Part shown: positions 18,547-28,199 of the stretch, one piece after another
How positions within the stretch are numbered: the first letter of the stretch is position 1
Layout of the letters: every line of letters begins with the position of its first letter
Source: DATFJT01 sp965230755
GTDB taxonomy: Bacteria; Bacteroidota; Bacteroidia; Chitinophagales; Saprospiraceae
Reading direction: 5' to 3'
Assembly (NCBI GenBank): GCA_965230755.1
Contig: CBDDLT010000004.1
Span: 62,001-126,000 of the forward strand
Length of the DNA stretch: 64,000 bases
Program-made: the position numbers and the translations under genes
Notes under the pieces: generated by a model
Seen by the model: only the letters and a program-made list of their open reading frames with translations
What the model was told of the DNA's origin: nothing
The model's database searches: none

Positions 18547-19114
18547 CCATTTTTTTCAAAATACTACGCCTATGGTTATCTACCGTTCTCTTACTTATAA
18601 AAAGTTTATGGGCAATCTCCTTCGATGTCATTCCTTCCATAATATACTCGAGTACTTCTTCCTCCCTTTGAGACAAACTTGTGTTAGAAGTGTCCAAATC
18701 GGTCATTGATAATTCCGGATGTCGAAGATGAAATCTATTCTGAAGACTAAAGCAAGACTGAATAGCGCTAAACAATTCACTAGCAGAACATCCTTTGCTA
18801 ACAAATGCATGACACCCAAGATCCCTTATGTTCTTGATTGTTCTTCGATCGTCCATCATGCTAAAAACAAGGAATTTCGTAGTAAAAATGCCTTTGACTA
18901 AGTCATTCCATAATTCTAGTCCACAATTATCTTTTAACTTAAAGTCACAGATTATGATATCAGGGAGGTTCCGCATGCTACGGAGTTTTTTCTTAGCCGA
19001 CTCTAGGCAGGAAGCCGACCCAACATACTCAAGGCTATCAGATCTAATACATAGCGACTTAAGGCCATCAAGTATTACTGCATGGTCATCGATAAGAAAG
19101 GTGGATCTTTTCAT
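18494..19114 (-). CDS. LuxR/NarL-family response regulator
   Basis: The product is about 206 residues from the ATG at 19114 (MKRSTFLIDDHAVILDGLKS). An earlier in-frame ATG at 19162 adds 16 residues not typical of the family. The receiver domain has the acidic pair D9/D10 and phospho-acceptor D57 (IIICDFKLKD). The last ~65 residues are a LuxR HTH (LSQREEEVLEYIMEGMTSKE, then ISKRTVDNHRRSILKKM). It is the cognate partner of the downstream kinase and overlaps it. The adjacent surface-protein operon at 19295-21714 is a possible target by position only. Confidence 0.95.
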   Translation of the reverse strand: MKRSTFLIDDHAVILDGLKSLCIRSDSLEYVGSASCLESAKKKLRSMRNLPDIIICDFKLKDNCGLELWNDLVKGIFTTKFLVFSMMDDRRTIKNIRDLGCHAFVSKGCSASELFSAIQSCFSLQNRFHLRHPELSMTDLDTSNTSLSQREEEVLEYIMEGMTSKEIAHKLFISKRTVDNHRRSILKKMDARNIADVIRKFKQYRA

Positions 19115-19231
19115 TGAAAGTTTATATTTAATAATCTTTAATTCATTGATATCCCCCATCATTTAATATGAAAATAATCAGACTGAAAAATATTATTTTA
19201 CAGCAAGTTTAAATATAGCAATTTCCTGAAA

Positions 19232-19269
19232 AGAATAGGGAATAAAAACAATTCATTATTCCCCATTCT
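19232..19269 (-). terminator. Hairpin terminator after the surface-protein operon
   Basis: The arms AGAATAGGGAATAA and TTATTCCCCATTCT pair at all positions but one around a 10-base loop. It begins about 25 bases past the stop of the minus-strand gene at 19295 and separates it from the response-regulator gene. The T-run after it is poor, so efficiency is uncertain. Confidence 0.6.
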
Positions 19270-19294
19270 TCTATAATATTCTATATAATGTCTT

Positions 19295-20737
19295 CTATCT
19301 AGAGACTGATATTATTTGGGATTCAGTGTTATTTTCTGAATCTTCGATCAGAAGAATATAGTTTGCAGCTGGCACACCCACAGGTAACTTGACATTAAAT
19401 TCACCTGCTTCAATAATTGGACTGGAATAAACCATACGTCCTTTAAAATCCGTTATTTTGATTTGTTTCATAATCACATTATTTTCTGAAATAACGGCAA
19501 AGTTTCCAGTATTAGGATTAGGATATATCCAATATCTCGGATCTATTCTCTCGGCATCTGCAGGAAGATCTGCGTTTCTATCTGTTGGATCGCCTTGTAG
19601 ACCACCTGGTTTGCAATTGTATCCAGATTTCTTACTAAAGTTGTAATCCCAGTTAGCATATTTATCTCCACAAATTTTAGGAGCCCATGTGGTATTAGAT
19701 TGATAGTTGCCATCTCTTAGTTCTACCCAAAAATTCCAAGCTCCGATAATATCAACAGAAGCAGAAAAATCTGGTTCAGCAGCCCTCTTAATTGTATTGC
19801 CATCACCTTTATCCTCTACAGTAACACTTGTACTACCAGAGCCTCCTATCTTAATTAGATTCACCTCGAAAGCAATATTATAGGTTTTGAAAGGACATGT
19901 TCCCTTTTGTCCACCGCTGCCATCGTCACATATACCCCAATCTCTCAATTGAAATCTAGTTGACCCCGGAGCACTATTACCAATAATAAAGTCATCTCGA
20001 CAATACCATTCGAAAGAACCTAAACCTTCTGATCTTTCCCATGTGAGATTTCTCTTAACATGAAAATCATCGTTGCAAACAAGCTTTACTTTTGACTTAT
20101 CCGTTGTACTATTGCCCATTTTCCACCATGGATTACCAGAATCAAACACTATGTCATCACCACTAAAGACTCTGAATTCGCTGTTATTTAAAAGAACGAT
20201 ATCCTGGGTATTGAAAAATGAAACATCCTTACCGTTCTTGGTCTTTATGATAAGAACAGAATTGTCCAAAGTAAAACCATCCATTACCTTAATATGCTCT
20301 GTGGACTCAATAAGAATCTTACATTTCTTATATGTTTTGTTTTGCATATAGAGTCTCTTGTTACCAAAATTCGTCCCAGAAACATGAATCTTGATCTTTT
20401 TGTCTCTTAGACTTGATTCGCTAGTATTGGTCATCAATCTCATATCCTGAGCTGAAGATCTTGCCTTAAACAAATGTTCTGTTGCCGCAGACCATGCATG
20501 ATGACGATGAAATGCTTCGTTTCTCGCTCCAATATACTCTAAACTTTCAGGAGTATGAGAGCTAAAGTAAGTTCCACAAGCCACGTTGCATTTTCGCTCA
20601 AAACAACATTCTTCACAGTCACTATTCCCACTAACTGATTTGCACCACTGCTGCGACAATACAGGGAATGTGCCGATCATAAGAATTACAACTACAACGA
20701 GCCATTTATTTAACCGATTAACAAAAAGCCCAATCAT
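19295..20737 (-). CDS. T9SS type A secreted protein, Cys-rich N-terminus
   Basis: The protein has 480 residues with a signal peptide (VVVVILMIGTFPVLSQQW). The mature N-terminus has a dense cysteine cluster (CEECCFERKCNVACGTYF). The middle has many short beta strands (VSFFNTQDIVLLNNSEFRVF), which suggests a right-handed beta-helix-like or beta-rich fold. The end is a type A sorting domain (YWIYPNPNTGNFAVISEN through NYILLIEDSENNTES). It should be exported through T9SS and fixed at the surface. It overlaps the upstream gene by four bases (ATGA) and is cotranscribed with it. Confidence 0.8.
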   Translation of the reverse strand: MIGLFVNRLNKWLVVVVILMIGTFPVLSQQWCKSVSGNSDCEECCFERKCNVACGTYFSSHTPESLEYIGARNEAFHRHHAWSAATEHLFKARSSAQDMRLMTNTSESSLRDKKIKIHVSGTNFGNKRLYMQNKTYKKCKILIESTEHIKVMDGFTLDNSVLIIKTKNGKDVSFFNTQDIVLLNNSEFRVFSGDDIVFDSGNPWWKMGNSTTDKSKVKLVCNDDFHVKRNLTWERSEGLGSFEWYCRDDFIIGNSAPGSTRFQLRDWGICDDGSGGQKGTCPFKTYNIAFEVNLIKIGGSGSTSVTVEDKGDGNTIKRAAEPDFSASVDIIGAWNFWVELRDGNYQSNTTWAPKICGDKYANWDYNFSKKSGYNCKPGGLQGDPTDRNADLPADAERIDPRYWIYPNPNTGNFAVISENNVIMKQIKITDFKGRMVYSSPIIEAGEFNVKLPVGVPAANYILLIEDSENNTESQIISVSR

Positions 20738-21714
20738 CGCAATTGACTTTTAAGGCTTTCAATTTCTTCTTGCTGTTCTAGGGTGTAGAGGGTTAATTCC
20801 TCAACTTTTTGTAACAAGGTTTCGATTTGTTCAGATAGATTAATTTTCCCTTCAGCCACAATCTCATCTTTAGATTTTACTCCGGGAAGATGGTGGTTTT
20901 TATCAATGTATTTCTTTAAATCAGTTAAGGACATCAGATCGTAATCCTTATCAAATACATAATCCGGCCAATTGCCCCATGAATCGTAACGCACCTCCAT
21001 TTGTATAGCTTGCCAGGTACCGTTATAGGTTCCTATTCTCGGAGTATTATCAGAAGCATCATTTCGACATGAAATTCTTAGAATCGGATCGTTTGTCTTA
21101 TTGTCTTGAACAAGTTCCATAACTGGTGTACCCGATGTTCTCTTATACTGCCATTCAACTCCATAGGAATTATTTTTAGCAGCAAAGTGGACTGATGATA
21201 GAGAATTGTTATCCCAATCTCTTACCCAAAGTTTATCTTTTATCAGCACTCCATTACTTTGTGCTATTAGTCTAGTACCTCCATTTTGGTATATCGAAGT
21301 TGAATTCGCGTCTGCGTAAAATACATTTTTACTATTCTTATTCTGGATATATAGCTGACCACTGGATCCAGCCATGATCCTTCCTGCATAGGTATTATTT
21401 TGCCTTCTTATTTGGAGTCCGGCATTGGATCGCATTCTCCAAGCCGAAGAATTACCTGTACCTACAGCTTGAAAGTAAATACCACTGTTTGAATTTGAAT
21501 AAAGCCCACGATCTTTATCAATTCTCAACCATCCACAATAGCAATCTGAAGCGCTTACGCCTTTATTACTATTGATATCAATGTGGTCATCACATAGTGG
21601 AGGATTGTATTCATTTTCTTCGCTTAAGTGGGAGATCTCTATACTGGGTTCTTGTGCTAAGAGCAATAAAGGGAACATCAACATGAATAGAAAAATGGTC
21701 TTTTTGATCATCAT
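20734..21714 (-). CDS. Tail-fibre-like secreted protein
   Basis: The protein has 326 residues with a signal peptide (FLFMLMFPLLLLAQEP). The central part repeats short Gly/Asn-rich strands. The C-terminal part is the stereotyped Bacteroidota 'tail fiber/peptidase S74-like' ending, with WPDYVFDKDYDLMSLTDLKK, HHLPGVKSKDEI, and a coiled coil LLQKVEELTLYTLEQQEEIE. Such endings usually trimerise. No S74 catalytic Ser-Lys dyad can be identified with confidence, so self-cleavage is not claimed. It is the first gene of the two-gene unit with the T9SS protein. Confidence 0.8.
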   Translation of the reverse strand: MMIKKTIFLFMLMFPLLLLAQEPSIEISHLSEENEYNPPLCDDHIDINSNKGVSASDCYCGWLRIDKDRGLYSNSNSGIYFQAVGTGNSSAWRMRSNAGLQIRRQNNTYAGRIMAGSSGQLYIQNKNSKNVFYADANSTSIYQNGGTRLIAQSNGVLIKDKLWVRDWDNNSLSSVHFAAKNNSYGVEWQYKRTSGTPVMELVQDNKTNDPILRISCRNDASDNTPRIGTYNGTWQAIQMEVRYDSWGNWPDYVFDKDYDLMSLTDLKKYIDKNHHLPGVKSKDEIVAEGKINLSEQIETLLQKVEELTLYTLEQQEEIESLKSQLR

Positions 21715-21941
21715 AATTAGTTTTAATGGTTAAAGAATTACTTGCTTCAAACTTAAAACTCTATGCGCGTGACTGCAATGGGTATTAATACCCATTTAGC
21801 TCTTCTATACTTCAATGAATTTAGCCCAATAGGACCTATAAGGAATTGTAGAAAAATTCAAAAAATGGTAGGAAGAAGAATCCGCGGAAGAATTAAATAA
21901 AGTGTTATAAGTTATCCGGAAAACAGTTTTGATGGTAACTG

Positions 21942-22955
21942 CTAAATCAGCTCATCAATTAAAATTTTTTCTACCTCAAGGTATTCTCCTATACTATAAA
22001 TATAATCCCTTTCCAACTGATCCAAGGACCCACTTCTCTTAGCCATGACAACCATCTCCATCACAAGATCATCCTCTTCTTCAAAATCTTTCAATAGGGT
22101 TTTATCTATTTCGAACTTCGATCCAACTCTTAGAGATTCTTTCATGTAGAATTCCTGTTCTTCTTCAGTCAATACGGAATTTCTGATAATCGTTTCGATA
22201 AGATCGATCTGATTTTCATTGATTTCGTTATTGGATTCGATCAGGTTGGCCAGTGCCTTAATTTTTTCGACTTGCAATCTTCGCTTTACTTCTCCGTCCT
22301 CATCCGGTTTGTGGTGCTCTTGATAATTCTCCGTTTTGTCCAGGAAAGAGCAGGATACATTAGAGATTTTCTTTGTTGTCATTTTTGACCAGGTCCCCAT
22401 CAAAATTGGGCCCGCAACAGGAATGAATTGAACAATGGATTTTTTAAGCGTTCTTTCGACAATCGATTGACTGAGGTCTTTGATTTTTTCGACAATGATA
22501 TTCTTTGGAGAATCTTCTAGATCGAGATCCGAAAGTTGCAAAGAAGACAAGTTCGTATTTCCGCCAAAAGCTGCTATTGGAATATCTAGCAACACATCTT
22601 TATTGATAAAATTCTCCTTTCCGTATGCGCAGCCCAGGTCATAAATCATACCCATTTGATTACGAAAATTCAGAATTAATTCCGGGACAGAACCCAGAAT
22701 ACCGAGAGGTCCGGGAACAATGGAAGTAGCCGCAGCCAATATCATATTCTGTTTGGCATAACCATCAATTATTTCCTTGACATTTTCGATGTTGTAGTTC
22801 GAATTTTGTTCGTTCGATATTTTTTCGAGAAAGGTTTCCTCAAGTGCTTCCAGCATGCCATTGGAGAATTGCGCTTGGATGAATTGAACTTGTTCTTCTA
22901 ATTCCTCATGAATCGAACTTCCGAGGTTCAGTTTTTGCTTAAACTTTGAAAGCAT
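21942..22955 (-). CDS. EcsC-like protein with C-terminal TerB-like domain
   Basis: The protein has 337 residues with no signal peptide. Residues ~60-190 are hydrophobic and glycine-rich with ATSIVPGPLGILGSVPELIL and VQFIPVAGPILMGTWSKMTT, a pattern seen in EcsC-family proteins that associate with membranes. Residues ~215-337 are acidic and helical (ALANLIESNNEINENQIDLI, then FEEEDDLVMEMVVMAKRSGS), resembling a TerB/DjlA-type helical bundle. The function is not known. It is isolated, with 227 and 245 bases on either side. Confidence 0.6.
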   Translation of the reverse strand: MLSKFKQKLNLGSSIHEELEEQVQFIQAQFSNGMLEALEETFLEKISNEQNSNYNIENVKEIIDGYAKQNMILAAATSIVPGPLGILGSVPELILNFRNQMGMIYDLGCAYGKENFINKDVLLDIPIAAFGGNTNLSSLQLSDLDLEDSPKNIIVEKIKDLSQSIVERTLKKSIVQFIPVAGPILMGTWSKMTTKKISNVSCSFLDKTENYQEHHKPDEDGEVKRRLQVEKIKALANLIESNNEINENQIDLIETIIRNSVLTEEEQEFYMKESLRVGSKFEIDKTLLKDFEEEDDLVMEMVVMAKRSGSLDQLERDYIYSIGEYLEVEKILIDELI

Positions 22956-23065
22956 ATTGATAAGGTTTTCTTCCTTCGAATATAATGCTATTTATCTGTT
23001 CTCCATTGATATGGAATAATTCTAACATAGAATCAATGATCGCAAAAGACAGCACCATTAAATAA

Positions 23066-23101
23066 CACAAAAAACGGGTAGAATTTTTACCATTCTACCC
23101 G
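23066..23101 (-). terminator. Rho-independent terminator of the AhpD-like gene
   Basis: A perfect 10-base stem, CGGGTAGAAT/ATTCTACCCG, encloses a 7-base loop. On the minus strand it is followed by TTTTTTGTG. It lies 100 bases past the stop of the gene at 23201. Confidence 0.9.
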
Positions 23102-23200
23102 CATTCAATCGATACTTCAACTTCCTAGCTACCTGATCTTGCAATTCTGCTTGGGACCTCCGGTGCTAATAACCATTACAATTTTCCTCTTCGCGAAAAA

Positions 23201-23755
23201 TTAAGCATGTGTCAATGTTGTTTCCATCTCGGGGGCAAGTGGAAAGTCAATTTCAAAACCAGTAAGATTGTGAATGTAATTGCTGATGATTTTATCACCA
23301 ACATTAATAACCACATCGATCAAGTTCGCCTCATTATATCCTGCCGCGAAGAAGTCTTCTTTCGCCTTTTCCGTTGCTCTACCTTTGTTTTCTACGATAG
23401 AAAGTGTCAATTGCGCCAAAGCATCGAATTTATCATTGAAAGGAGCATTTCCCCTTCTTAATTCTAGAATCTGATCATCTGAAAAACCGTTCATTTTACC
23501 CAATACGGTATGAGCTGATTGACAATATCTGCATCCGTTGTACTGACTTACCACAAGGTTGACAATCTCTCTTTCCTTTGCCTTAAGTGTAGACTTCCTG
23601 TTCTGAAGTGCAAGATAATCTGGTAATGCTGTTTCGTTCTTTGCATAGTATGCATACAAGTTTGGAACGAAGCCCAATGATTTCTCCAAGTTGTCAAATA
23701 TGGCCTGATTGCTCTTTGAAACTTCCGCTTTAGTCGGTACTTTGAAATTTTGCAT
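23201..23755 (-). CDS. AhpD/carboxymuconolactone decarboxylase-family peroxidase-like protein
   Basis: The protein has 184 residues. It has the AhpD-like fold with the redox motif CRYCQSAH, two cysteines spaced as CxxC with the proton-relay His three residues after the second Cys. The preceding block is EREIVNLVVSQYNG. Family members reduce alkyl hydroperoxides or act as thiol-disulfide proteins. The gene is alone, ends in a strong terminator, and has an AraC regulator gene 228 bases upstream on the same strand, which may control it. Confidence 0.9.
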   Translation of the reverse strand: MQNFKVPTKAEVSKSNQAIFDNLEKSLGFVPNLYAYYAKNETALPDYLALQNRKSTLKAKEREIVNLVVSQYNGCRYCQSAHTVLGKMNGFSDDQILELRRGNAPFNDKFDALAQLTLSIVENKGRATEKAKEDFFAAGYNEANLIDVVINVGDKIISNYIHNLTGFEIDFPLAPEMETTLTHA

Positions 23756-23983
23756 AATATTTAATTTTATTTGTTTATCAATTAATTCTTACACAAATAT
23801 CCACCCATTCAAAGCCAGAAGCATTATCCAAATTTCCTTCCGTATTGTCCATATTTCCTGAAATCCGGAAATTCCAGTATTTATGATAAAAAATTTGAAT
23901 TGACGATTGAAAATCCCCTGGTAAATAAGAGGAAAAGAAGGTCCTCAGTCCTGGACTTACAGCTTATTTAAAAGTTTTGAAGC

Positions 23984-24811
23984 CTAAGCTCTATTTCTTT
24001 GGAATTCATTTGGAGAGCTCCCTTCTTCTTTCTTAAAAAATCTGCTGAAGGACTGAACATCTGCAAAACCCAAGTCGTAACCGATCTCAGAAATCGTTTT
24101 ATCCGTATAAACCAATAATCTTTTCGCTTCCATCATTCTTCTATCCTTGATGAACTGCAGGGGAGGTTTTCTACCTAATTTTTTAAAGAGATTGGAAAGT
24201 GTCTTGGGTGATTTATGCAGCATCTGAGCGTATTCCCCCACGGTGTGTATTTCTTTAAAATGCTGCTCAACCAGAAAATGATATTCGCGGACCACTTCAA
24301 CGTTCTCCTTTTTTATTTTACTATAATCCGCTTGCTCCTTGTACATTCTTGTTGAGAGGATCAGTATTCTCTTCAACATCATTTGAAGCATCTCTTCCTG
24401 AAGGCTATCGTTAGAACGCATTTCCAGTTCCAGCATATTCCATACTGCAGTGAATACTTCCAAATCTTCTATCCGCGGATGAATAACCGGAAGAGTTGTA
24501 GCGCCGTAAAACAATACACCCCTACAGCCAACCTCGCTATCATGCGTAATGACACAATAGAAATGTTTGTTCCATTTCAGTAGATTGGCTTCAGACAGAT
24601 TAACTACTTCTATTTTATTGAATTCAGTGAGGCATACGATATCATCTTTCGAAAAAGTATAAGGGATATTATCGATGATCAAGCGATTATCATCCGACTG
24701 GAACCATAGCAATGACAATTCGCTAGGAGCTGTTTTTTTTAGTGCGGTACAGTTGAACTCATTGAGTCGAATGATTTCGAAGTACTCTTGTGCTTTACCG
24801 GTATATTTCAT
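23984..24811 (-). CDS. AraC-family transcriptional regulator
   Basis: The protein has 275 residues. The N-terminal ~150 residues are a cupin-like ligand domain (LLWFQSDDNRLIIDNIPYTF). The C-terminal ~100 residues are the AraC DNA-binding domain (VGEYAQMLHKSPKTLSNLFK, then IGYDLGFADVQSFSRFFKKE). Homologues often stand beside AhpD-like or other oxidative-response genes, as here. The operator is not identified. Confidence 0.93.
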   Translation of the reverse strand: MKYTGKAQEYFEIIRLNEFNCTALKKTAPSELSLLWFQSDDNRLIIDNIPYTFSKDDIVCLTEFNKIEVVNLSEANLLKWNKHFYCVITHDSEVGCRGVLFYGATTLPVIHPRIEDLEVFTAVWNMLELEMRSNDSLQEEMLQMMLKRILILSTRMYKEQADYSKIKKENVEVVREYHFLVEQHFKEIHTVGEYAQMLHKSPKTLSNLFKKLGRKPPLQFIKDRRMMEAKRLLVYTDKTISEIGYDLGFADVQSFSRFFKKEEGSSPNEFQRNRA

Positions 24812-24990
24812 CTATTAATTACTACTAGTGCTATCATTAGAAAAGGCTAATCTAATAGTATCAAGAGGATAGGAGAACAATAGGTTTATTAAATAGGATA
24901 GTTTTGTCTTGGCCTTACCAATGCTTATTAAAAACAAGTCCTCAAATGAAATGTGAAATCTACGAGATGGAATTAATCAATGAATTTGCA

Positions 24991-26784
24991 CTAAGTCTCA
25001 TCCCCGCGCAATAGTCGGTATCTCTTCCTCGCTTCAGCTGCAAAGGTGCTTGAATCAAAATCGACGAAGATCTTTTCGTAGAGCTCCAAGGCTTTATCCT
25101 CGTCCTTGACCACTTTTTCATAGATTTCGGCCAATTCGAACACCGAGTTGTCCGCCTTGATATCATCGTAGTAGTTATCGATGAGGTACTCATATCGCTC
25201 AATGGCCTTGTCATAAGCTTTCATCTTAGCATACAATCCAGCCTCACGATAGATGACATCATCCAACAAACTGTGATCCGGGAAATCCAGTTTGATCTGT
25301 CTCAACAATGCAAAGGCAGAATCGTAATGATGCTGAATGGCATAGAGGTCTGATCTTGCGAACCGCTCTAAAGCTATAGTACTCGTATCCAATCCCAGAT
25401 TATCCAAGATGAAAACAGACATATCAATGGCATCATTGGAAATCAACTTGCTGGTCGAAGCCTTCAACACATCGAACTGAACCTGTGCCCATTCGAAATC
25501 GCCCATATAATAAGCTAGCTTAGCATTTCGATATCGAGCTTCATGGCCTAAAGGGTCTTCTTCAAAGTCTTTGTCCACCTGCGAATATAGGAGTGTAGAC
25601 TCCCAGCGTTCATTCTGAATGAGATAGTAATCTCCAAGATCCAGTTTTATCTCCGCCCTGGTGTTTCTGTCCAAATCTCTGATCTCCAGTGCTTCTGTCA
25701 GTAAGACAATCGCAGAATCTAACTCTCCTAGGTAGTTTGACTGAAGAAATGCCAGATTTCTAATAATTCCGGCACTATACTTATTTTTTCCAAAGCGAAT
25801 CAGATAGTTTTTATATTCTGTCTTCAAGGAAATCAGTTCGTCCTCAATGTATTCCGAACTCAATATTTTTTCTCTTTTCGCACTCAGCAGATACTCTGTG
25901 GCGTCGAAGTAATAAGGATTCATATTGCCTTTGCTATCGATCACATACTGAAATCCCTTAATCGCGGTATCGTATGCATCTTCATTCAGGGCTGTTTTGG
26001 AGATGTTCATCACCCGCTTACCAGCCTCGGCATTTCTTTTGTCTAAGGCAATTCCCTGTCTCAGGGCTGCGGCATAATTTCGGGTATAGATGTGGCTCCA
26101 AATGAGTAGTTCATATAATTCCGGACTTTCCGTCTCTCGGATCAAATCAAAGATCTTAATCTTGAGTGTATCGAAATCCTCTTTTTCTAAGTAAGTCTGA
26201 AACTTGCTTTCGATCGTCTTCAAGCGATATGGTTGAAGAACCAGAGAGTGAAGATAATTGTCGATCATCGCCTCCATATTGCCTTTCCTCCTATAGGTAT
26301 CTCCTAGCAGATACAAGATATTCGGATCCTGCCCCACTAATTCTATACCTTTTTCGAATACATCGATGGCGAGATCATACTTGACCGCTCTCACGAATTC
26401 CGAACCTATATTTCGTATTTCATTTTTATTCGGGCTAAGTCTATCGACCGCAAGATTGAAATACTTATTGGCCTCATCCAGATCTCCATTGCCCTCTAAC
26501 ATACTTCCGAGGGTAACATAAAGAGAAACCTCAGAAGGTCTATTCTTGATTTCTTTTTTTATTTCTTCAATGGCCTTTTCTTCTTCACCAGCAAGATCTA
26601 GATTGCGGACATAGCTCTTGAAGTAGCTCAAGCTATTGTTCTCCTTGTATAAATCAAGATATAGATAAGCTGCTTTTTCATACTCTCCATTCGAATAGTA
26701 CTGACTGGCCAGCCTACTCTTCTGAGCATAAGCTTCCGGCTGTAAAAAACAAAGTAATAATATGATGCTGATGAACCAGCGCAT
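24991..26784 (-). CDS. Exported TPR-repeat protein
   Basis: The protein has 597 residues with a signal peptide (WFISIILLLCFLQPEAYAQK). The rest is a continuous array of tetratricopeptide helices, for example YSNGEYEKAAYLYLDLYKEN at the start and KADNSVFELAEIYEKVVKDE near the end. These make a periplasmic scaffold for protein contacts, and no catalytic domain is fused. It is 81 bases downstream of the YdjM-like gene and may be cotranscribed with it. Confidence 0.85.
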   Translation of the reverse strand: MRWFISIILLLCFLQPEAYAQKSRLASQYYSNGEYEKAAYLYLDLYKENNSLSYFKSYVRNLDLAGEEEKAIEEIKKEIKNRPSEVSLYVTLGSMLEGNGDLDEANKYFNLAVDRLSPNKNEIRNIGSEFVRAVKYDLAIDVFEKGIELVGQDPNILYLLGDTYRRKGNMEAMIDNYLHSLVLQPYRLKTIESKFQTYLEKEDFDTLKIKIFDLIRETESPELYELLIWSHIYTRNYAAALRQGIALDKRNAEAGKRVMNISKTALNEDAYDTAIKGFQYVIDSKGNMNPYYFDATEYLLSAKREKILSSEYIEDELISLKTEYKNYLIRFGKNKYSAGIIRNLAFLQSNYLGELDSAIVLLTEALEIRDLDRNTRAEIKLDLGDYYLIQNERWESTLLYSQVDKDFEEDPLGHEARYRNAKLAYYMGDFEWAQVQFDVLKASTSKLISNDAIDMSVFILDNLGLDTSTIALERFARSDLYAIQHHYDSAFALLRQIKLDFPDHSLLDDVIYREAGLYAKMKAYDKAIERYEYLIDNYYDDIKADNSVFELAEIYEKVVKDEDKALELYEKIFVDFDSSTFAAEARKRYRLLRGDET

Positions 26785-26865
26785 AAATCTTTTTTTGTGA
26801 AATCAGAACGATGATATCCTGCAAAAGTTGCTCCAAGAATACAAAATCATGAATTCTCTCAAGCC

Positions 26866-28098
26866 TTAAATTCCTTTGATTCTTTCGAGCAGTATGCCAA
26901 ATTGCTCAGACATGGATAAACTGTCGTTGTCGGAGCCTCTATTAACGACTACATCGAAGTCTTCCTCGTTCGGCTTCAATTCGAAACTGAAAACGAATTC
27001 CGATTTTTCTTCTCGTTCATCGTTCATAGTGCCATATCTCAGATCGTTAAATACATAACAGCTATCTCGATCCTCCAAGATATAATAGTCATCACTGAAC
27101 CACTGCAGGGTTTGATAGGCTTCGAAATCATCATATTCTTGAAGCAATTCATGATTCCCATCAAGAACCTTGAAATACTCTACTCTTTTCTCTTCGTCGA
27201 ATATGCTATATCTGCCGTAATAGTACGTATCAGGCTCCTTGTGGGCAATACCGTTCCAAAGAGCGTTATTCAATATGGTTGGTGTTACCAGCAGTCTTTC
27301 ATATTCTATTTCCTGATTTTTTAGTGATTCTCGGAAGGTATTCTTGACTTGGAAATGGTTGATCAATGTAAGCACCATGTAAAAACTACTGATGGCTATT
27401 CCAGCAAAATTGAAAAGGGCCCGCCTTCTTTCCTTTCTGTAGAACGCAGAAGCCACAACGAGAAGAATTAGGAAAGGAAGAGTATACATCGGGTCGGCAA
27501 CAGCTATATTATTGAAGGCTACTCTCCAATTCGAAAATGGCCAAAAAACTTGAGTGCCGTAGGCTGTAAAACTATCCAATAATACATGTGTAAAAAAGGC
27601 CCAGAAAAAGAGCAAGTACCACTCTAGATAACTTGGCAATACGATATCGTGTCCTCTTTTAACATAGCGCTTATACCAGCGGTAGGCAAACCACAACAAG
27701 GCCAGTACGGAAAGTCCCAGTAATACGAAGTTTACTCCACGAGAAAAATTATGTACTATGGCATTAACCCCGAAAAGCACTCCGCCAATTAAAAATACAC
27801 TGAGGATATAAAACAAGATTCGAACCCAAGTAATTCGATACCAGGACTTTTTATAAATATAATTAGTAATACTGGCCATCACCAGTGGAAATACAACCGA
27901 AAACGCCAATGAATGGGTCAAACTTCTATGAAAAGCCAGTGAATCAATCTCATTCATAAAGACTTCCCCAATGGGAACATCCAAATCAGGAATAGTTCCT
28001 CCAACAGCACCCCAAACCATGGCCCGATTACCCAGTTTCTTACCGAGACAAACTTCTCCCACTGCAGCTCCCAGTACTATCTGAGTTAACGAATCCAT
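26866..28098 (-). CDS. YdjM/DUF457-family inner membrane metal-dependent hydrolase
   Basis: The protein has 410 residues. It begins MDSLTQIVLGAAVGEVCLG and has the family acidic/His residues in GGTIPDLDVP and FHRSLTHSLAF, followed by about five membrane helices. The last ~140 residues are soluble (YYYGRYSIFDEEKRVEYFKV) and extend beyond the short E. coli YdjM. The family is annotated as membrane-bound metal-dependent hydrolases without a proven substrate. The gene starts directly after the terminator of the bacilliredoxin gene. Confidence 0.88.
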   Translation of the reverse strand: MDSLTQIVLGAAVGEVCLGKKLGNRAMVWGAVGGTIPDLDVPIGEVFMNEIDSLAFHRSLTHSLAFSVVFPLVMASITNYIYKKSWYRITWVRILFYILSVFLIGGVLFGVNAIVHNFSRGVNFVLLGLSVLALLWFAYRWYKRYVKRGHDIVLPSYLEWYLLFFWAFFTHVLLDSFTAYGTQVFWPFSNWRVAFNNIAVADPMYTLPFLILLVVASAFYRKERRRALFNFAGIAISSFYMVLTLINHFQVKNTFRESLKNQEIEYERLLVTPTILNNALWNGIAHKEPDTYYYGRYSIFDEEKRVEYFKVLDGNHELLQEYDDFEAYQTLQWFSDDYYILEDRDSCYVFNDLRYGTMNDEREEKSEFVFSFELKPNEEDFDVVVNRGSDNDSLSMSEQFGILLERIKGI

Positions 28099-28133
28099 TT
28101 TATACGCTTATTTGATCATTGTTGATTGGCGCT

Positions 28134-28171
28134 CAAAACAAAAGTCTGATAAAACCATTTTCATCAGACTT
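28134..28171 (-). terminator. Rho-independent terminator of the plug-tolC-DUF2064-brx operon
   Basis: A perfect 9-base stem, AAGTCTGAT/ATCAGACTT, with a 12-base loop is followed on the minus strand by TTTTGTTTTG. It starts 29 bases after the bacilliredoxin stop. Confidence 0.88.
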
Positions 28172-28199
28172 CTTCATGCTCTTTTAAATAATACATATC

